Source: Pseudorhodoferax sp. Leaf267
GTDB taxonomy: Bacteria; Pseudomonadota; Gammaproteobacteria; Burkholderiales; Burkholderiaceae_C
Reading direction: 5' to 3'
Length of the DNA: 48,957 nt
Assembly: GCF_001422405.1 (NCBI RefSeq)
Contig: NZ_LMMV01000001.1
Coordinates: forward strand, 1,148,235 to 1,197,191
Numbering within the stretch: the first letter of the stretch is position 1; each line of letters starts with the position of its first letter. The position numbers and the translations under genes are program-made. Shown piece after piece: positions 1 through 9,768 of the stretch. Under the pieces are notes generated by a model. It saw only the letters and a program-made list of their open reading frames with translations, did no database searches and had not been told where the DNA came from.

Positions 1-1
1 C

Positions 2-289
2 CTGGCCGAGGCGCTGCGCCTGGCGGCCACCGTGGAGCAGATCGCCACCGCGCAGCCGGACTTTGCGGCCCATGCAGGCATCCAAGCGGCGCGTGCCCAG
101 GCCTGGGCCAAAGTGGCGTGGGCCGGGCATCTATGGCGCACCGATAGTGGGCAGGCAAGCTTGCTGGAGGCGGCGCAAAAGGTGCGCGCCATTGCCACCC
201 AAGCCGGCTGGTCCAGCCATGACAAAATTCAGCACGAGTGGCGGTACGTTCAGTCATGTTTGCGTGAAGACGGGCTGCGCTGGTTGTGA
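2..289 (+). CDS. C-terminal fragment of an unrecognised protein
   Basis: An open frame enters from the left edge of the window and ends at a TGA at 287-289, giving about 95 C-terminal residues; the start lies outside. The visible part is alanine-rich and looks helical, with several tryptophans (for example WAKVAWAGHLWR) and a basic/aromatic end, HEWRYVQSCLREDGLRWL. I see no catalytic motif, membrane segment or named domain. It is read towards groESL but is separated from it by over 700 bp, so they are unlikely to share a transcript. Codon use is normal for the window, which supports a real gene. Function unknown. Confidence 0.55.
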   Translation: MAEALRLAATVEQIATAQPDFAAHAGIQAARAQAWAKVAWAGHLWRTDSGQASLLEAAQKVRAIATQAGWSSHDKIQHEWRYVQSCLREDGLRWL

Positions 290-888
290 GCCAGGCGAGT
301 TCCACTGCTCCGCGCCTCACCAAATCTTCTCGCCTTCAGCCCTTCAACGACCGGGCAGACCACCGCATGTCCGTCAAGGTCGCCACGGCGGCTGGAAGCG
401 GCCACTCGTCTATGTCCGCTCCTGGCCGATTTCGGGTACCGAGGATGTCATCGAATCCGCCCCGCGCCGGCGGAGCAAGGCCATACCATGGCAAGGTCCA
501 AGAGGAGCGACGCGCTCCCGCAGTCCGTATGTGCGCTGCTGCACGCCCTGGCAAATGGCACCTTGGCTCAACGTTCCCGCCGGGCCGCTAGTGCTGCTTT
601 CCGTGGCCGCGAAGGTGCCACGGGAGTGCCTGGGCGTTCATGGATGGCGGCACGCGCCGACCAGATGCATGTGCCATGCCTGCGCGGATCGGCGATCTAT
701 GGCCTGACTGAGTGCTGGGCGAAGTCTCAGCGGCCGCGTGACCATAGGCCCGACGCCCTGATCCGAAGGCTTCGACCGCGAAAAGTCAGCGAACACCAAC
801 ACAACTGCCGAAAGTTCAATGGCGCGTTTACGAAAGTACAGTGTCGTTCCGCAGCAGCTGTAACACCCCCCGTTTTACGGATGACCAC
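290..888. other. Gene-free interval upstream of groESL
   Basis: About 600 bp without a convincing gene. Open frames here are short, arginine/proline/serine-rich and lack a ribosome-binding site, as expected of random GC-rich DNA. I see no terminator with a T-tract after the upstream gene and no repeat. The last part, from about 780, is less GC-rich and runs into the groESL promoter. Confidence 0.5.
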
Positions 889-914
889 CTTGAAATGTCA
901 CGATTAGCCCGTAT
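889..914 (+). promoter_or_regulatory. Sigma-32-type heat-shock promoter of groESL
   Basis: CTTGAAA at 889-895 matches the sigma-32 -35 consensus. After a 12-base spacer comes CCCGTAT at 908-914, close to the CCCCATnT -10 consensus. It sits just upstream of the CIRCE element and 113 bases before the proposed groES start, so transcription should begin inside or next to CIRCE. Confidence 0.7.
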
Positions 915-916
915 CA

Positions 917-943
917 TTAGCACTCGCTGGAGTTGAGTGCTAA
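917..943 (+). promoter_or_regulatory. CIRCE element (HrcA operator)
   Basis: A perfect inverted repeat, TTAGCACTC at 917-925 and GAGTGCTAA at 935-943, with exactly the canonical 9-base spacer. This is the HrcA repressor binding site. It directly abuts the sigma-32-like -10 region, so groESL is probably under double control: activation by the heat-shock sigma factor and repression by HrcA, which must be encoded elsewhere. Confidence 0.95.
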
Positions 944-1026
944 CAACACCGTTCCACGTTTTCGTGGCGTCGGCCTTTGATGCCGGCGCCAAGCCAAGCC
1001 CCTGTTTATCCCTTTAGGAGATGCAA

Positions 1027-1317
1027 TTGAAACTTCGTCCTTTGGCCGATCGCGTGATCGTCAAGCGCGTTGAAAGCGAAACCAAGACCGCTTCCGGCAT
1101 CGTCATCCCCGACAACGCTGCTGAAAAGCCCGACCAGGGCGAAGTCCTGGCCGTTGGCCCGGGCAAGCAAGACGAAGACGGCAAGCGCATTGCCCTGTCC
1201 GTCAAGGTCGGCGACCGCGTGTTGTTCGGCAAGTACTCGGGCCAGACCGTCAAGGTCGAAGGCGACGAACTGCTGGTGATGAAGGAAGACGACCTGTTCG
1301 CAGTCGTCGAGAAGTAA
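1027..1317 (+). CDS. groES: Co-chaperonin GroES (Hsp10)
   Basis: GroES caps the GroEL ring in the cytoplasm during ATP-driven protein folding. The sequence has the family start [13 protein letters not shown], the mobile loop [12 protein letters not shown] that binds GroEL, and a complete C-terminus DDLFAVVEK. Start choice: the ATG at 1021 touches the AGGAG ribosome-binding site (1016-1020) with no spacing, while the in-frame TTG at 1027 is six bases from it and yields the usual family N-terminus MKLRPL and a 96-residue protein. I therefore prefer TTG; an ATG annotation would add only Met-Gln. The gene is first in the groESL operon behind the CIRCE/sigma-32 region, 47 bases before groEL. Confidence 0.95.
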   Translation: MKLRPLADRVIVKRVESETKTASGIVIPDNAAEKPDQGEVLAVGPGKQDEDGKRIALSVKVGDRVLFGKYSGQTVKVEGDELLVMKEDDLFAVVEK

Positions 1318-1343
1318 TTTCTCGCCTTTCATCCTCTCATTGA

Positions 1344-3017
<1,674 letters not shown>

Positions 3018-3051
3018 TGCCCCTTCGCCTGGCTGCCAGGCCAAGCACGAA

Positions 3052-3087
3052 AGCCCCGCGGCTGCGAAGCCGCGGGGCTTTTTCTTT
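3052..3087 (+). terminator. Rho-independent terminator of groESL
   Basis: An 11-base-pair perfect GC-rich stem (AGCCCCGCGGC at 3052-3062 with GCCGCGGGGCT at 3069-3079), a 6-base loop, then a T-rich run on the plus strand. It also separates groEL from the convergent FHA gene. Confidence 0.9.
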
Positions 3088-3113
3088 GGCCGCGCGCACG
3101 GCGCAGGCGCTGC

Positions 3114-3812
3114 TCAGCGCTTGGGCTGCGTGGTGCCCGCGGCAGAGGCCGCTGCCGCCAGGCAGGCCTTCAGGAACGCGTCTTCGAAATTGCTGAACCA
3201 GGCCTGCTGCACCGCAGGCGAGCAGTGCGCCATCCAGGTGCGCATGGTGTCGTTCATGGCCTGGCGCATCAGCGCGCCGGCCTGCTCGGCCGAGGGTGGC
3301 ACGGACGTGGGTGGCACCTCGCAGCCCATGCCGTGCAGCAGGCTCTGCAGCCAGCCCTGCTCGGTGCCCGCGAGCTTGGCACCAGCCGAATCGTGGAACA
3401 TGGCGAAGTCGGAGGCCCAGGCCGCGCGCAGCGGCAGGCCGGTCATGTCGTCGAACAGGGCTTCGTCACCCTGCCCCGGCGCCAGCGTGACGGGCTCGGC
3501 ATCGGCGTCGACCGCCTGCACACGCAGCGTGAAGCTGCCGATGCGCACCGTGTCGCCCGACGCCAGGGTCGCGGCCTCGGCCGTGGACAGCACGGTGTTG
3601 TTGCAGCCCACGGGATTGATGCCCATGTTGACCAGCAGGAACGCGCCGCCACGCCACTCGACGCGCGCATGCAGGCGCGAGACCGAGCGTTCGGCGTCCG
3701 ACAGCACCAGCGTGTTGTTCTCCGCGCGGCCGATGGTGCCGCCCTTGGGGCCGAACACGGCGCTGGCACCGGGGCCATGGGGCTGCTCGATGCGGATCTG
3801 CAGGTGCTGCAT
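3114..3812 (-). CDS. FHA-domain protein downstream of pgi
   Basis: A 232-residue protein with an N-terminal forkhead-associated domain at about residues 4-98. The phosphothreonine-reading core is present: G28-R29 in GGTIGRAENNT, S45 and H48 in SVSRLHARV, then beta-strand segments ending GDTVRIGSFTLRV. The rest, from about 105 to 232, is acidic to mixed and has no motif I recognise. The FHA domain resembles those of type VI secretion accessory proteins, but no such genes are nearby. No signal peptide or membrane segment is visible. The ATG at 3812 lies five bases after the pgi stop, so it is probably the last gene of tal-pgi-FHA. It may bind a Ser/Thr-phosphorylated partner; the partner is unknown. 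Confidence 0.8.
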   Translation of the reverse strand: MQHLQIRIEQPHGPGASAVFGPKGGTIGRAENNTLVLSDAERSVSRLHARVEWRGGAFLLVNMGINPVGCNNTVLSTAEAATLASGDTVRIGSFTLRVQAVDADAEPVTLAPGQGDEALFDDMTGLPLRAAWASDFAMFHDSAGAKLAGTEQGWLQSLLHGMGCEVPPTSVPPSAEQAGALMRQAMNDTMRTWMAHCSPAVQQAWFSNFEDAFLKACLAAAASAAGTTQPKR

Positions 3813-3817
3813 GGCGT

Positions 3818-5380
3818 TCAGCCCCGCAGCCGCTGCAGCAAGCCGGCCGTGGAAGCGTCCAGCCCGCTCGCGTCGCCGCTGGCCAGGCGCGGCTCGATGT
3901 CCTTGGCCAGCACCTTGCCCAGCTCCACGCCCCACTGGTCGAAACTGTTGATGCCCCAGACCGAGCCGCTCACGAACACGCGGTGTTCCTGCAGCGCGAT
4001 CAGCGCGCCCAGGCTGCGCGGCGTGAGCGCCTGCAGCAGTAAGAAGGTGCTGGGACGGTTGCCCGGGAAGTCGCGGTGACCGCCGGCATCGGCCTTGCCC
4101 TGCATCAGCGCCTGGGCCTGGGCCAGCACATTGGCCAGCAGTGCGGACTGGTGGCCGGGCAGGTCGTGTGCGGCCTCGCGCACGGCGATGAACTCCACGG
4201 GCACGACGTCGCTGCCCTGGTGCAGCATCTGGAAGTAGGCATGCTGGCCGTTGGTGCCCGGCTCGCCCCACAGCACGGGCGAGGTGCCGTACGGCAGGGC
4301 CGCGCCATGGCGGTCCACGCGCTTGCCGTTGCTCTCCATCTCCAGCTGCTGCAGATAGGCCGGAAGGCGCGCCAGCGCGCTGTGGTAGGGCGCGATGCTG
4401 CGGCTGGTGTAGCCCAGGAAGTTGCGGTACCAGACGTCGAGCAGGCCGAGCCGCACGGGCAGGTTGGCCGCAAGCGGCGCGCTGCTGAAGTGCTCGTCCA
4501 TGGCGTGCGCACCGGCCAGGAACTCACGGAAGCGCTCGGCGCCGATGGCGATCGCGATCGGCAGGCCGATGGCCGACCACAGCGAGTAGCGGCCGCCCAC
4601 CCAGTCCCAGAAGCCGAAGATGTTGCTGATGCCGAAGGCGCGCGCCGCCTCGACATTGGTGGACAGCGCCGCGAAATGCCGCGCCACGTCGCTGCCGCCG
4701 TTCTGCCGGAACCAGGCCAGCGCGGAGCGCGCATTGGCCATGGTCTCCGCCGTGGTGAAGGTCTTGGAGGCGACCAGGAACAGCGTGCTCTCGGGCTTCA
4801 GCCGGCGCAGCACGGAGGCCATCTCGTGGCCGTCGACATTGCTGACGAAGTGCAGGCGCCGCCCCGGCGCGGCGAAGGCATCGAGCGCGCGCACCACCAT
4901 CTGCGGCCCCAGGTCGGAGCCGCCGATGCCGATGTTCACGACGTCGGTGATGGCCGCATCGGAGCGCACCTGATCGGCGTAGGCCAGCATCGCGTCCAGT
5001 GTGCCGTGGACCTCGGCCAGCGCCGCGTCCCAGGCCGCGTCGGCTTGCGGCGCGCCGGCCGGTGCGCGCAGCAGCGTGTGCAGGACGGCGCGCTGCTCGG
5101 TGTTGTTGATGGGCTGGCCGGCGAACATGGCGTCGCGGTGGGCCTCGACGCCGCACTCGCGTGCCAGCGCGAACAGCAGGTCCTCGGTCGGCGCGTCGAT
5201 GCAGCTCTTCGACAGGTCGGCGAACAGCTCGGGCGCCTCCTGGCCGAAGCGCGCCGTGCGCTGCGCATCGGCGGCGAACGCGGCGCGCACATCGAAGCCC
5301 TTGGCCCAGGCCTGGCTCTGCGCGCGGAGCTGGCCCCAGGCGGGCAACTGGTCGCAGCGGGGGCGGTTTTCCCAGTCCAT
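3818..5380 (-). CDS. pgi: Glucose-6-phosphate isomerase
   Basis: Converts glucose 6-phosphate and fructose 6-phosphate in the cytoplasm (EC 5.3.1.9). The 520 residues include the sugar-phosphate-binding loop VNIGIGGSDLGP (about 148-159), FVSNVDGHE, the SKTFTTAETMANA segment, the catalytic-glutamate stretch GEPGTNGQHAYFQMLHQG and the C-terminal signature VWGINSFDQWGVELGK. Length is close to the family norm (about 520-550). Its ATG shares one base with the stop of tal (TGATG at 5378-5382), so the two are translationally coupled. With zwf on the other side of the divergent promoter, this region controls glucose 6-phosphate partition. Confidence 0.97.
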   Translation of the reverse strand: MDWENRPRCDQLPAWGQLRAQSQAWAKGFDVRAAFAADAQRTARFGQEAPELFADLSKSCIDAPTEDLLFALARECGVEAHRDAMFAGQPINNTEQRAVLHTLLRAPAGAPQADAAWDAALAEVHGTLDAMLAYADQVRSDAAITDVVNIGIGGSDLGPQMVVRALDAFAAPGRRLHFVSNVDGHEMASVLRRLKPESTLFLVASKTFTTAETMANARSALAWFRQNGGSDVARHFAALSTNVEAARAFGISNIFGFWDWVGGRYSLWSAIGLPIAIAIGAERFREFLAGAHAMDEHFSSAPLAANLPVRLGLLDVWYRNFLGYTSRSIAPYHSALARLPAYLQQLEMESNGKRVDRHGAALPYGTSPVLWGEPGTNGQHAYFQMLHQGSDVVPVEFIAVREAAHDLPGHQSALLANVLAQAQALMQGKADAGGHRDFPGNRPSTFLLLQALTPRSLGALIALQEHRVFVSGSVWGINSFDQWGVELGKVLAKDIEPRLASGDASGLDASTAGLLQRLRG

Positions 5381-6327
5381 CAGACAGCCTGCATCAGTTG
5401 TTCGAGCTTGACGGCATCGGCCGCGAAAGCCCGGATGCCCTCGGCCAGCTTCTCGGTGGCCATGGCGTCCTCGTTCAGGGCGTAGCGAAAGCCCGCCTCG
5501 TCGTACTGCACGGGTTGCAGGCTGAGCTCGCGCGCGGCAGCGGCGTCCAGCGCGCGCGGCAGCGGCGCCTCGCTGGCGGCCAGCTGGGCCAGCAGGTCGG
5601 GGCTGATGGTCAGCAGGTCGCAACCTGCCAGCGCCGTGATCTGGCCCACGTTGCGAAAGCTCGCGCCCATCACCTCCGTCTTGATGCCAAAGCGCTTGTA
5701 GTACTCGAAGATCTGGCGCACCGAGCGCACGCCGGGGTCGTTGGCGCCCGACTGCGCCGCCTCGTCCCAGGTGGCGCCGGCGGACTTCTTGTACCAGTCG
5801 TAGATGCGGCCGACGAAGGGCGAGATCAGCTGCACCTTGGCCGTGCCGCAGGCCACCGCCTGGCAGAACGAGAACAGCAGCGTGAGGTTGGTGTGGATGC
5901 CGCGGCGCTCCAGCTGCGCGGCCGCCTGGATGCCTTCCCACGTGGACGCGACCTTGATCAGCACGCGGTCGCTGGCGATGCCCTCGGCCTCGTAGAGCGC
6001 GATGATGCGTTCGCCGCGCGAGACCGTGGCCTGCGTGTCGAAGGACAGCCGGGCATCGACCTCGGTGGAGACGCGGCCCGGGATGATGGACAGGATCTCG
6101 CGGCCGAAGCGCACCAGCAGCCGGTCCATCACCTCGTCCAGCGGCTTGCCGCGAAACCGCGTCACGGTCTCCTGCAGCAGCGGCGCATAGTCGGGCCGCT
6201 GCACGGCCTTGAGGATCAGCGACGGGTTGGTCGTGGCGTCCGTCGGCTTGAAAGCGTCGAGCTGCTTGAAGTCGCCGGTGTCAGCAACGACGGTGGTGTG
6301 GGCCTTCAAGGCATCGAGTTGGTTCAT
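5380..6327 (-). CDS. tal: Transaldolase
   Basis: Transfers a dihydroxyacetone unit between sugar phosphates in the non-oxidative pentose phosphate pathway (EC 2.2.1.2). The 315-residue TalB-type sequence shows signature 1 DATTNPSLI (29-37), the Schiff-base lysine K125 in [23 protein letters not shown], and the phosphate-binding region [13 protein letters not shown]. The ATG at 6327 gives the normal family start [11 protein letters not shown]; an in-frame extension to 6438 would run into the zwf control region and has no family support. First gene of the leftward tal-pgi-FHA operon, divergent from zwf-hexR. Confidence 0.97.
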   Translation of the reverse strand: MNQLDALKAHTTVVADTGDFKQLDAFKPTDATTNPSLILKAVQRPDYAPLLQETVTRFRGKPLDEVMDRLLVRFGREILSIIPGRVSTEVDARLSFDTQATVSRGERIIALYEAEGIASDRVLIKVASTWEGIQAAAQLERRGIHTNLTLLFSFCQAVACGTAKVQLISPFVGRIYDWYKKSAGATWDEAAQSGANDPGVRSVRQIFEYYKRFGIKTEVMGASFRNVGQITALAGCDLLTISPDLLAQLAASEAPLPRALDAAAARELSLQPVQYDEAGFRYALNEDAMATEKLAEGIRAFAADAVKLEQLMQAV

Positions 6328-6437
6328 GGCAGGTGGCGTGGCAATTGCAGGGGTGGTGGTGGGGAGGATACGGCAAGCCAGTGCGGTGCCAGGGGCACGG
6401 AAACAGCTTGTTGCGCGGACCCTAGTATGCCCGGCCA

Positions 6438-6452
6438 TGAAACTAAGTTACA
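6438..6452. promoter_or_regulatory. Putative HexR operator between tal and zwf
   Basis: TGAAACTAAGTTACA is a 15-base imperfect palindrome (TGAAACT and AGTTACA around a central A; one mismatch between the arms). It agrees at 12 of 15 positions with the gammaproteobacterial HexR consensus TGTAATTAAATTACA as I remember it. It sits in the tal/zwf divergent spacer, 32 bases before the zwf start, and a HexR-type regulator is encoded just after zwf. Its position also argues against starting zwf at the ATG at 6437. Confidence 0.6.
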
Positions 6453-6484
6453 GTCCCATGCACCCAAATGTTCCAAAAAAAGCC

Positions 6485-7948
6485 ATGAGTTTTGACCTCG
6501 TCCTTTTTGGCGGCACTGGCGATCTGGCCTGGCGCAAGCTGATGCCGGCGCTGTTCCAGTCCTTCCGCCACGGCACGCTGCCACCCGGTGGCCGCATCAT
6601 CGGTGTGGGTCGCGACGACCTCTCCGACGACCAGTACCGCGAACTGATCCAGGCGCGATTCGACGCGGTGGAAGGCGCCAAGCGGCCCTCCCCCGAGGAG
6701 TTCAAGGCCTTCGCCTCGCTGTTGTACTTCCTGCGCATGGACCTGTCCCAGCCGCCGGACTACGCTCGGCTGGCGGCCATGCTGAACGCGCGCAATGCAG
6801 AGTCCGTCGTGATGTACCTGGCCACGGCGCCGGCCCTGTTCACCAACGTGGTCGAGCAGGTCGCCGCCGCCGGGCTGAACGGCCCGCGCACGCGCATGGT
6901 GCTGGAAAAGCCACTGGGCCACGATCTGGCCTCCAACCGCGCGATCAACCAGGCCGTGGCCAAGGTGCTGGACGAGAACCAGGTATTCCGGATCGACCAC
7001 TACCTGGGCAAGCCCTCGGTGCAGAACCTGTTCGCGATGCGCTTCGGCAATGCGCTGTTCGAGCCGATCTGGCGCCGCGAGTACATCGCCAACATCCAGA
7101 TCACGATCGCCGAGGATCTGGGCGTGGAGAAGCGCGGCGCCTTCTACGACCAGACCGGCGCCATGCGCGACATGGTGCAGAACCATGCGCTGCAACTGGT
7201 CTGCGCCATCGCCATGGAGCCGCCGATCAACTCGCATGCGGACGCGATCCGCGACGAGAAGCTGAAGGTGCTGCGCTCGCTCAAGCGCTGGAACGAGGAG
7301 ACGCTGGGCCTGCACACGGTGCGCGGCCAATACGTGGCCGGCACGGCCTACGGCGAGCGCGTGCCGGGCTACCTGGACGAGCCCGGCGTGGACCCGGACA
7401 GCCGCACCGAGACCTTCGTCGCGCTGCGCACCGAGGTGGAGAACTGGCGCTGGGCCGGCGTGCCGTTCTACATCCGCACCGGCAAGCGACTGTCCTCGCG
7501 CGATGCGCGCATCGAGGTCAACTTCAAGCCCACGCCGCACGCCATCTACCAGACGCCGACCGGTGCCTTCAACAAGCTGGTCATCAACCTGCAACCCAGG
7601 GACGGGCTGGAGCTGCACCTGATGGCCCAGGCCCAGGGCAGCCGCAAGCGCGCCGGCAGCGCGCAGCAGCTGGCGCCGGTGCAGCTGGACCTGGACTTCG
7701 ACAAGCGCTTCGGCACCGAGCGCGTGGGCGCCTACGAACGGCTGCTGCTCGACGTGCTGGATGGCCGGCTGAACCTGTTCGTGCGCAGCGACGAGCAGGA
7801 AGCCGCCTGGCGTTGGGTCGAGCCCATCCTGGACTTCTGGAAGCAGGACCCACGCCCGCCGCGCCCGTACGCGGCCGGCACCTGGGGCCCGAGCGCGTCC
7901 AGCGCCATGATTGCGCGTGACGCGTTTTACTGGAGCGAAGAGGCCTGA
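6485..7948 (+). CDS. zwf: Glucose-6-phosphate 1-dehydrogenase
   Basis: Oxidises glucose 6-phosphate to 6-phosphogluconolactone with NADP or NAD, feeding the oxidative pentose phosphate and Entner-Doudoroff routes (EC 1.1.1.49). The 487-residue protein has the dinucleotide-binding start LVLFGGTGDLAWRKLMPAL, the EKPLGHDLAS motif, and the active-site signature FRIDHYLGK (about residues 171-179) with the substrate-binding histidine and lysine. I chose the ATG at 6485, which gives the common family start MSFDLVLFGG; the upstream in-frame ATGs at 6437 and 6458 overlap or closely follow the HexR-like palindrome. No start has a clear Shine-Dalgarno sequence. The stop overlaps the hexR start by one base. 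Confidence 0.96.
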   Translation: MSFDLVLFGGTGDLAWRKLMPALFQSFRHGTLPPGGRIIGVGRDDLSDDQYRELIQARFDAVEGAKRPSPEEFKAFASLLYFLRMDLSQPPDYARLAAMLNARNAESVVMYLATAPALFTNVVEQVAAAGLNGPRTRMVLEKPLGHDLASNRAINQAVAKVLDENQVFRIDHYLGKPSVQNLFAMRFGNALFEPIWRREYIANIQITIAEDLGVEKRGAFYDQTGAMRDMVQNHALQLVCAIAMEPPINSHADAIRDEKLKVLRSLKRWNEETLGLHTVRGQYVAGTAYGERVPGYLDEPGVDPDSRTETFVALRTEVENWRWAGVPFYIRTGKRLSSRDARIEVNFKPTPHAIYQTPTGAFNKLVINLQPRDGLELHLMAQAQGSRKRAGSAQQLAPVQLDLDFDKRFGTERVGAYERLLLDVLDGRLNLFVRSDEQEAAWRWVEPILDFWKQDPRPPRPYAAGTWGPSASSAMIARDAFYWSEEA

Positions 7949-8796
7949 TGCTGGACCGCATCCGCGCCTGCCTGCCTTCGCTGGCTCCCGCCGAGCAACG
8001 CGTGGGCAAGCTGGTGCTGGCCGACCCGCGGCGCTTCGCCTCTCTGCCCGTGGTCGAGCTCGCCGAGCTGGCCCACGTCAGCAAGCCGACGGTGGTGCGC
8101 TTTTGCCGCAGCGTGGGCTACGACGGGCTGGCGGACTTCAAGCTCAAGCTGGCCGGCAGCGTGAGCGAGGGCGTGCCCTTCATCCACCGCGCGGTGGACA
8201 TGGACGACAAGACCAGCGACGTGATGGTCAAGGTCATCGACAACACGGTGGCCGCGTTCCTGAAGTACCGCAACGACGCCAGCGTCTCGGCCATCGAGAA
8301 GGCCGCGACCGCGCTGGCTGCCACCTACGAGACCGGCCGGCACATCGAGTTTTACGGCGCCGGCAATTCCGGCATCGTGGCGCAGGACGCGCAGCACAAG
8401 TTCTTCCGCCTGGGCGTGAACGCGATCAGCTACAGCGACGGCCACATGCAGGTCATGAGCGCCTCGATGCTGCGACCGGGCGACTGCGTGGTGGTGATCT
8501 CCAACTCGGGCCGCACGCGCGACCTGATGGACGCCTGCGACATCGCGCGGCGCAACGGCGCGACCACCATCGTCATCACGGCCAGCGGCTCGCCCCTCGC
8601 CACGGCCGGCGAGATCCATGTCGCGGCCGACCACCCCGAGGGCTACGACCGCTACAGCCCCATGGTGTCGCGGCTGCTGCACCTGATGGTGATCGACATC
8701 CTGGCCACCTGCGTGGCGCTGCGCATCGGCGGCGCGCGCCTGCAGCCGCTGCTGCAGGACATGAAGGACAACCTGCGCAGCAAGCGCTACACCTGA
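7948..8796 (+). CDS. hexR: HexR-type transcriptional regulator (RpiR family)
   Basis: A 282-residue RpiR-family regulator: an N-terminal helix-turn-helix domain (about residues 1-77, with LAELAHVSKPTVVRFCRSVGY as the recognition region) and a C-terminal SIS sugar-phosphate isomerase domain (about 110-260; GAGNSGIVAQDAQHKF and VVVISNSGRTRDL are the phosphosugar-binding loops). In proteobacteria HexR represses zwf and Entner-Doudoroff genes and is released by 2-keto-3-deoxy-6-phosphogluconate. Here it is coupled to zwf (TGATG at 7946-7950) and would repress its own operon through the palindrome at 6438. The 3' end overlaps the convergent lysR gene by 10 bases. Confidence 0.9.
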   Translation: MLDRIRACLPSLAPAEQRVGKLVLADPRRFASLPVVELAELAHVSKPTVVRFCRSVGYDGLADFKLKLAGSVSEGVPFIHRAVDMDDKTSDVMVKVIDNTVAAFLKYRNDASVSAIEKAATALAATYETGRHIEFYGAGNSGIVAQDAQHKFFRLGVNAISYSDGHMQVMSASMLRPGDCVVVISNSGRTRDLMDACDIARRNGATTIVITASGSPLATAGEIHVAADHPEGYDRYSPMVSRLLHLMVIDILATCVALRIGGARLQPLLQDMKDNLRSKRYT

Positions 8797-9725
8797 GCAT
8801 CCACCGCGCAGAAGAAGCCGGCCTGGCGCAGGTTGCGCAGCGCGATCTCCAGGATGCGCGCCATGGTCTCGCTGCGGTGGTGCGCCAGGTGCGAGAAGTA
8901 GTAGGGCACGTGCGGCATCGCCGGCCTGGCGCGCAGCACCTGCAGAGCCTTGTCGGCCACCAGGCGCCGCGTGACCGATGCCGGCAGCACTGCGATCGCA
9001 TGGCCCGAGGCGACCAGCGCCACCATCAGCGCCAGTGAATTGCAGCTGCTGTATTCCTCGAACGCGATGCCGTCGGACGCGAGCCAGCGCGAGGCCGACA
9101 CGTGCAGCGTCGAGGGCGGCGCATTGCAGACGATGCGGTGGTTCAGCGCATGGGCCGGCAGGAATTCGCCCTCGGGCAGCAGCAGGTCGTGTGCCGCCAC
9201 CCAATGGTGCTCGGTCAGGCCGATGAACTGGCTGGTCACGTCGGGCTGCTGGCTCTGGCCGGTGTGCAGCGCGATGTCCAGCTCGTGCTGCTCGATCTTG
9301 TGCAGCAGGTGCGCGCCGCCGCCCACCGTCAGGTCCACGCGCAGCGCGGGGTAGCTGTCCTTGATGTCCTTGAGGATCTGCGGCATGCCGACGCTGGCGC
9401 ACGACTCGTCCACCCCCAGGCGCACCAGGCCGGTGATGGTGCTGCGCAGATCCAGCCGCGCCATGTCCTGCGCCGAGGCCAGCACGCGCTCGGCGTAGAC
9501 CAGCACGTTGCGGCCCAGCTCGGTGACCGACAGGCGCTGGCTCTGGCGCTCGAACAGCTGCATGCCCAGCTCCTGCTCCAGGTCGCGGATGCGGTGCGAG
9601 ATGGCGGGCTGCGTCAGGTGCAGCTGGCGCGCGGCCGCATGCACTGTGCCCAGGCGTGCGGTCCAGACGAATGCTTCGAGTTGGTGCAGCGTGAAACGCG
9701 CTGATAAAGAACGTGTATCAACCAT
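8787..9725 (-). CDS. LysR-family transcriptional regulator
   Basis: A 312-residue LysR-type regulator. The winged helix-turn-helix is at about residues 10-70 (LHQLEAFVWTARLGTVHAAARQLHLTQPAISHRIRDLEQELG), followed by a linker helix and a periplasmic-binding-like effector domain (about 97-300). It is divergent from the RraA-amidase-Bug cluster with only 43 bases between start codons, the usual arrangement for a regulator of the adjacent operon. The effector is probably an organic acid or amide handled by that cluster, which is inference. The end is convergent with and overlaps hexR. Confidence 0.9.
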   Translation of the reverse strand: MVDTRSLSARFTLHQLEAFVWTARLGTVHAAARQLHLTQPAISHRIRDLEQELGMQLFERQSQRLSVTELGRNVLVYAERVLASAQDMARLDLRSTITGLVRLGVDESCASVGMPQILKDIKDSYPALRVDLTVGGGAHLLHKIEQHELDIALHTGQSQQPDVTSQFIGLTEHHWVAAHDLLLPEGEFLPAHALNHRIVCNAPPSTLHVSASRWLASDGIAFEEYSSCNSLALMVALVASGHAIAVLPASVTRRLVADKALQVLRARPAMPHVPYYFSHLAHHRSETMARILEIALRNLRQAGFFCAVDAQV

Positions 9726-9739
9726 GCGCAGAATTGATC
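9716..9739. promoter_or_regulatory. Candidate LysR operator over the lysR start codon
   Basis: TATCAA at 9716-9721 and TTGATC at 9734-9739 form an inverted repeat (ATCAA/TTGAT arms) that brackets the lysR start codon at 9723-9725. A second small palindrome, TTGATCAA, lies at 9734-9741. It fills the short divergent spacer where a LysR protein would be expected to bind, both to activate the RraA operon and to repress itself. Prediction only. Confidence 0.35.
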
Positions 9740-9768
9740 AATAGCCGGGCCGGGAAGGGCTGCCTACG

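Noticed and set aside
63..907. Overlapping frames in the region before groES
   Set aside because: Arg/Pro/Ser-rich, mutually overlapping, no family resemblance and no ribosome-binding site. One of them runs into the heat-shock promoter.
6209..6484. N-terminal extension of zwf
   Set aside because: The extension overlaps tal on the other strand and the HexR-like palindrome. The family start fits the ATG at 6485.
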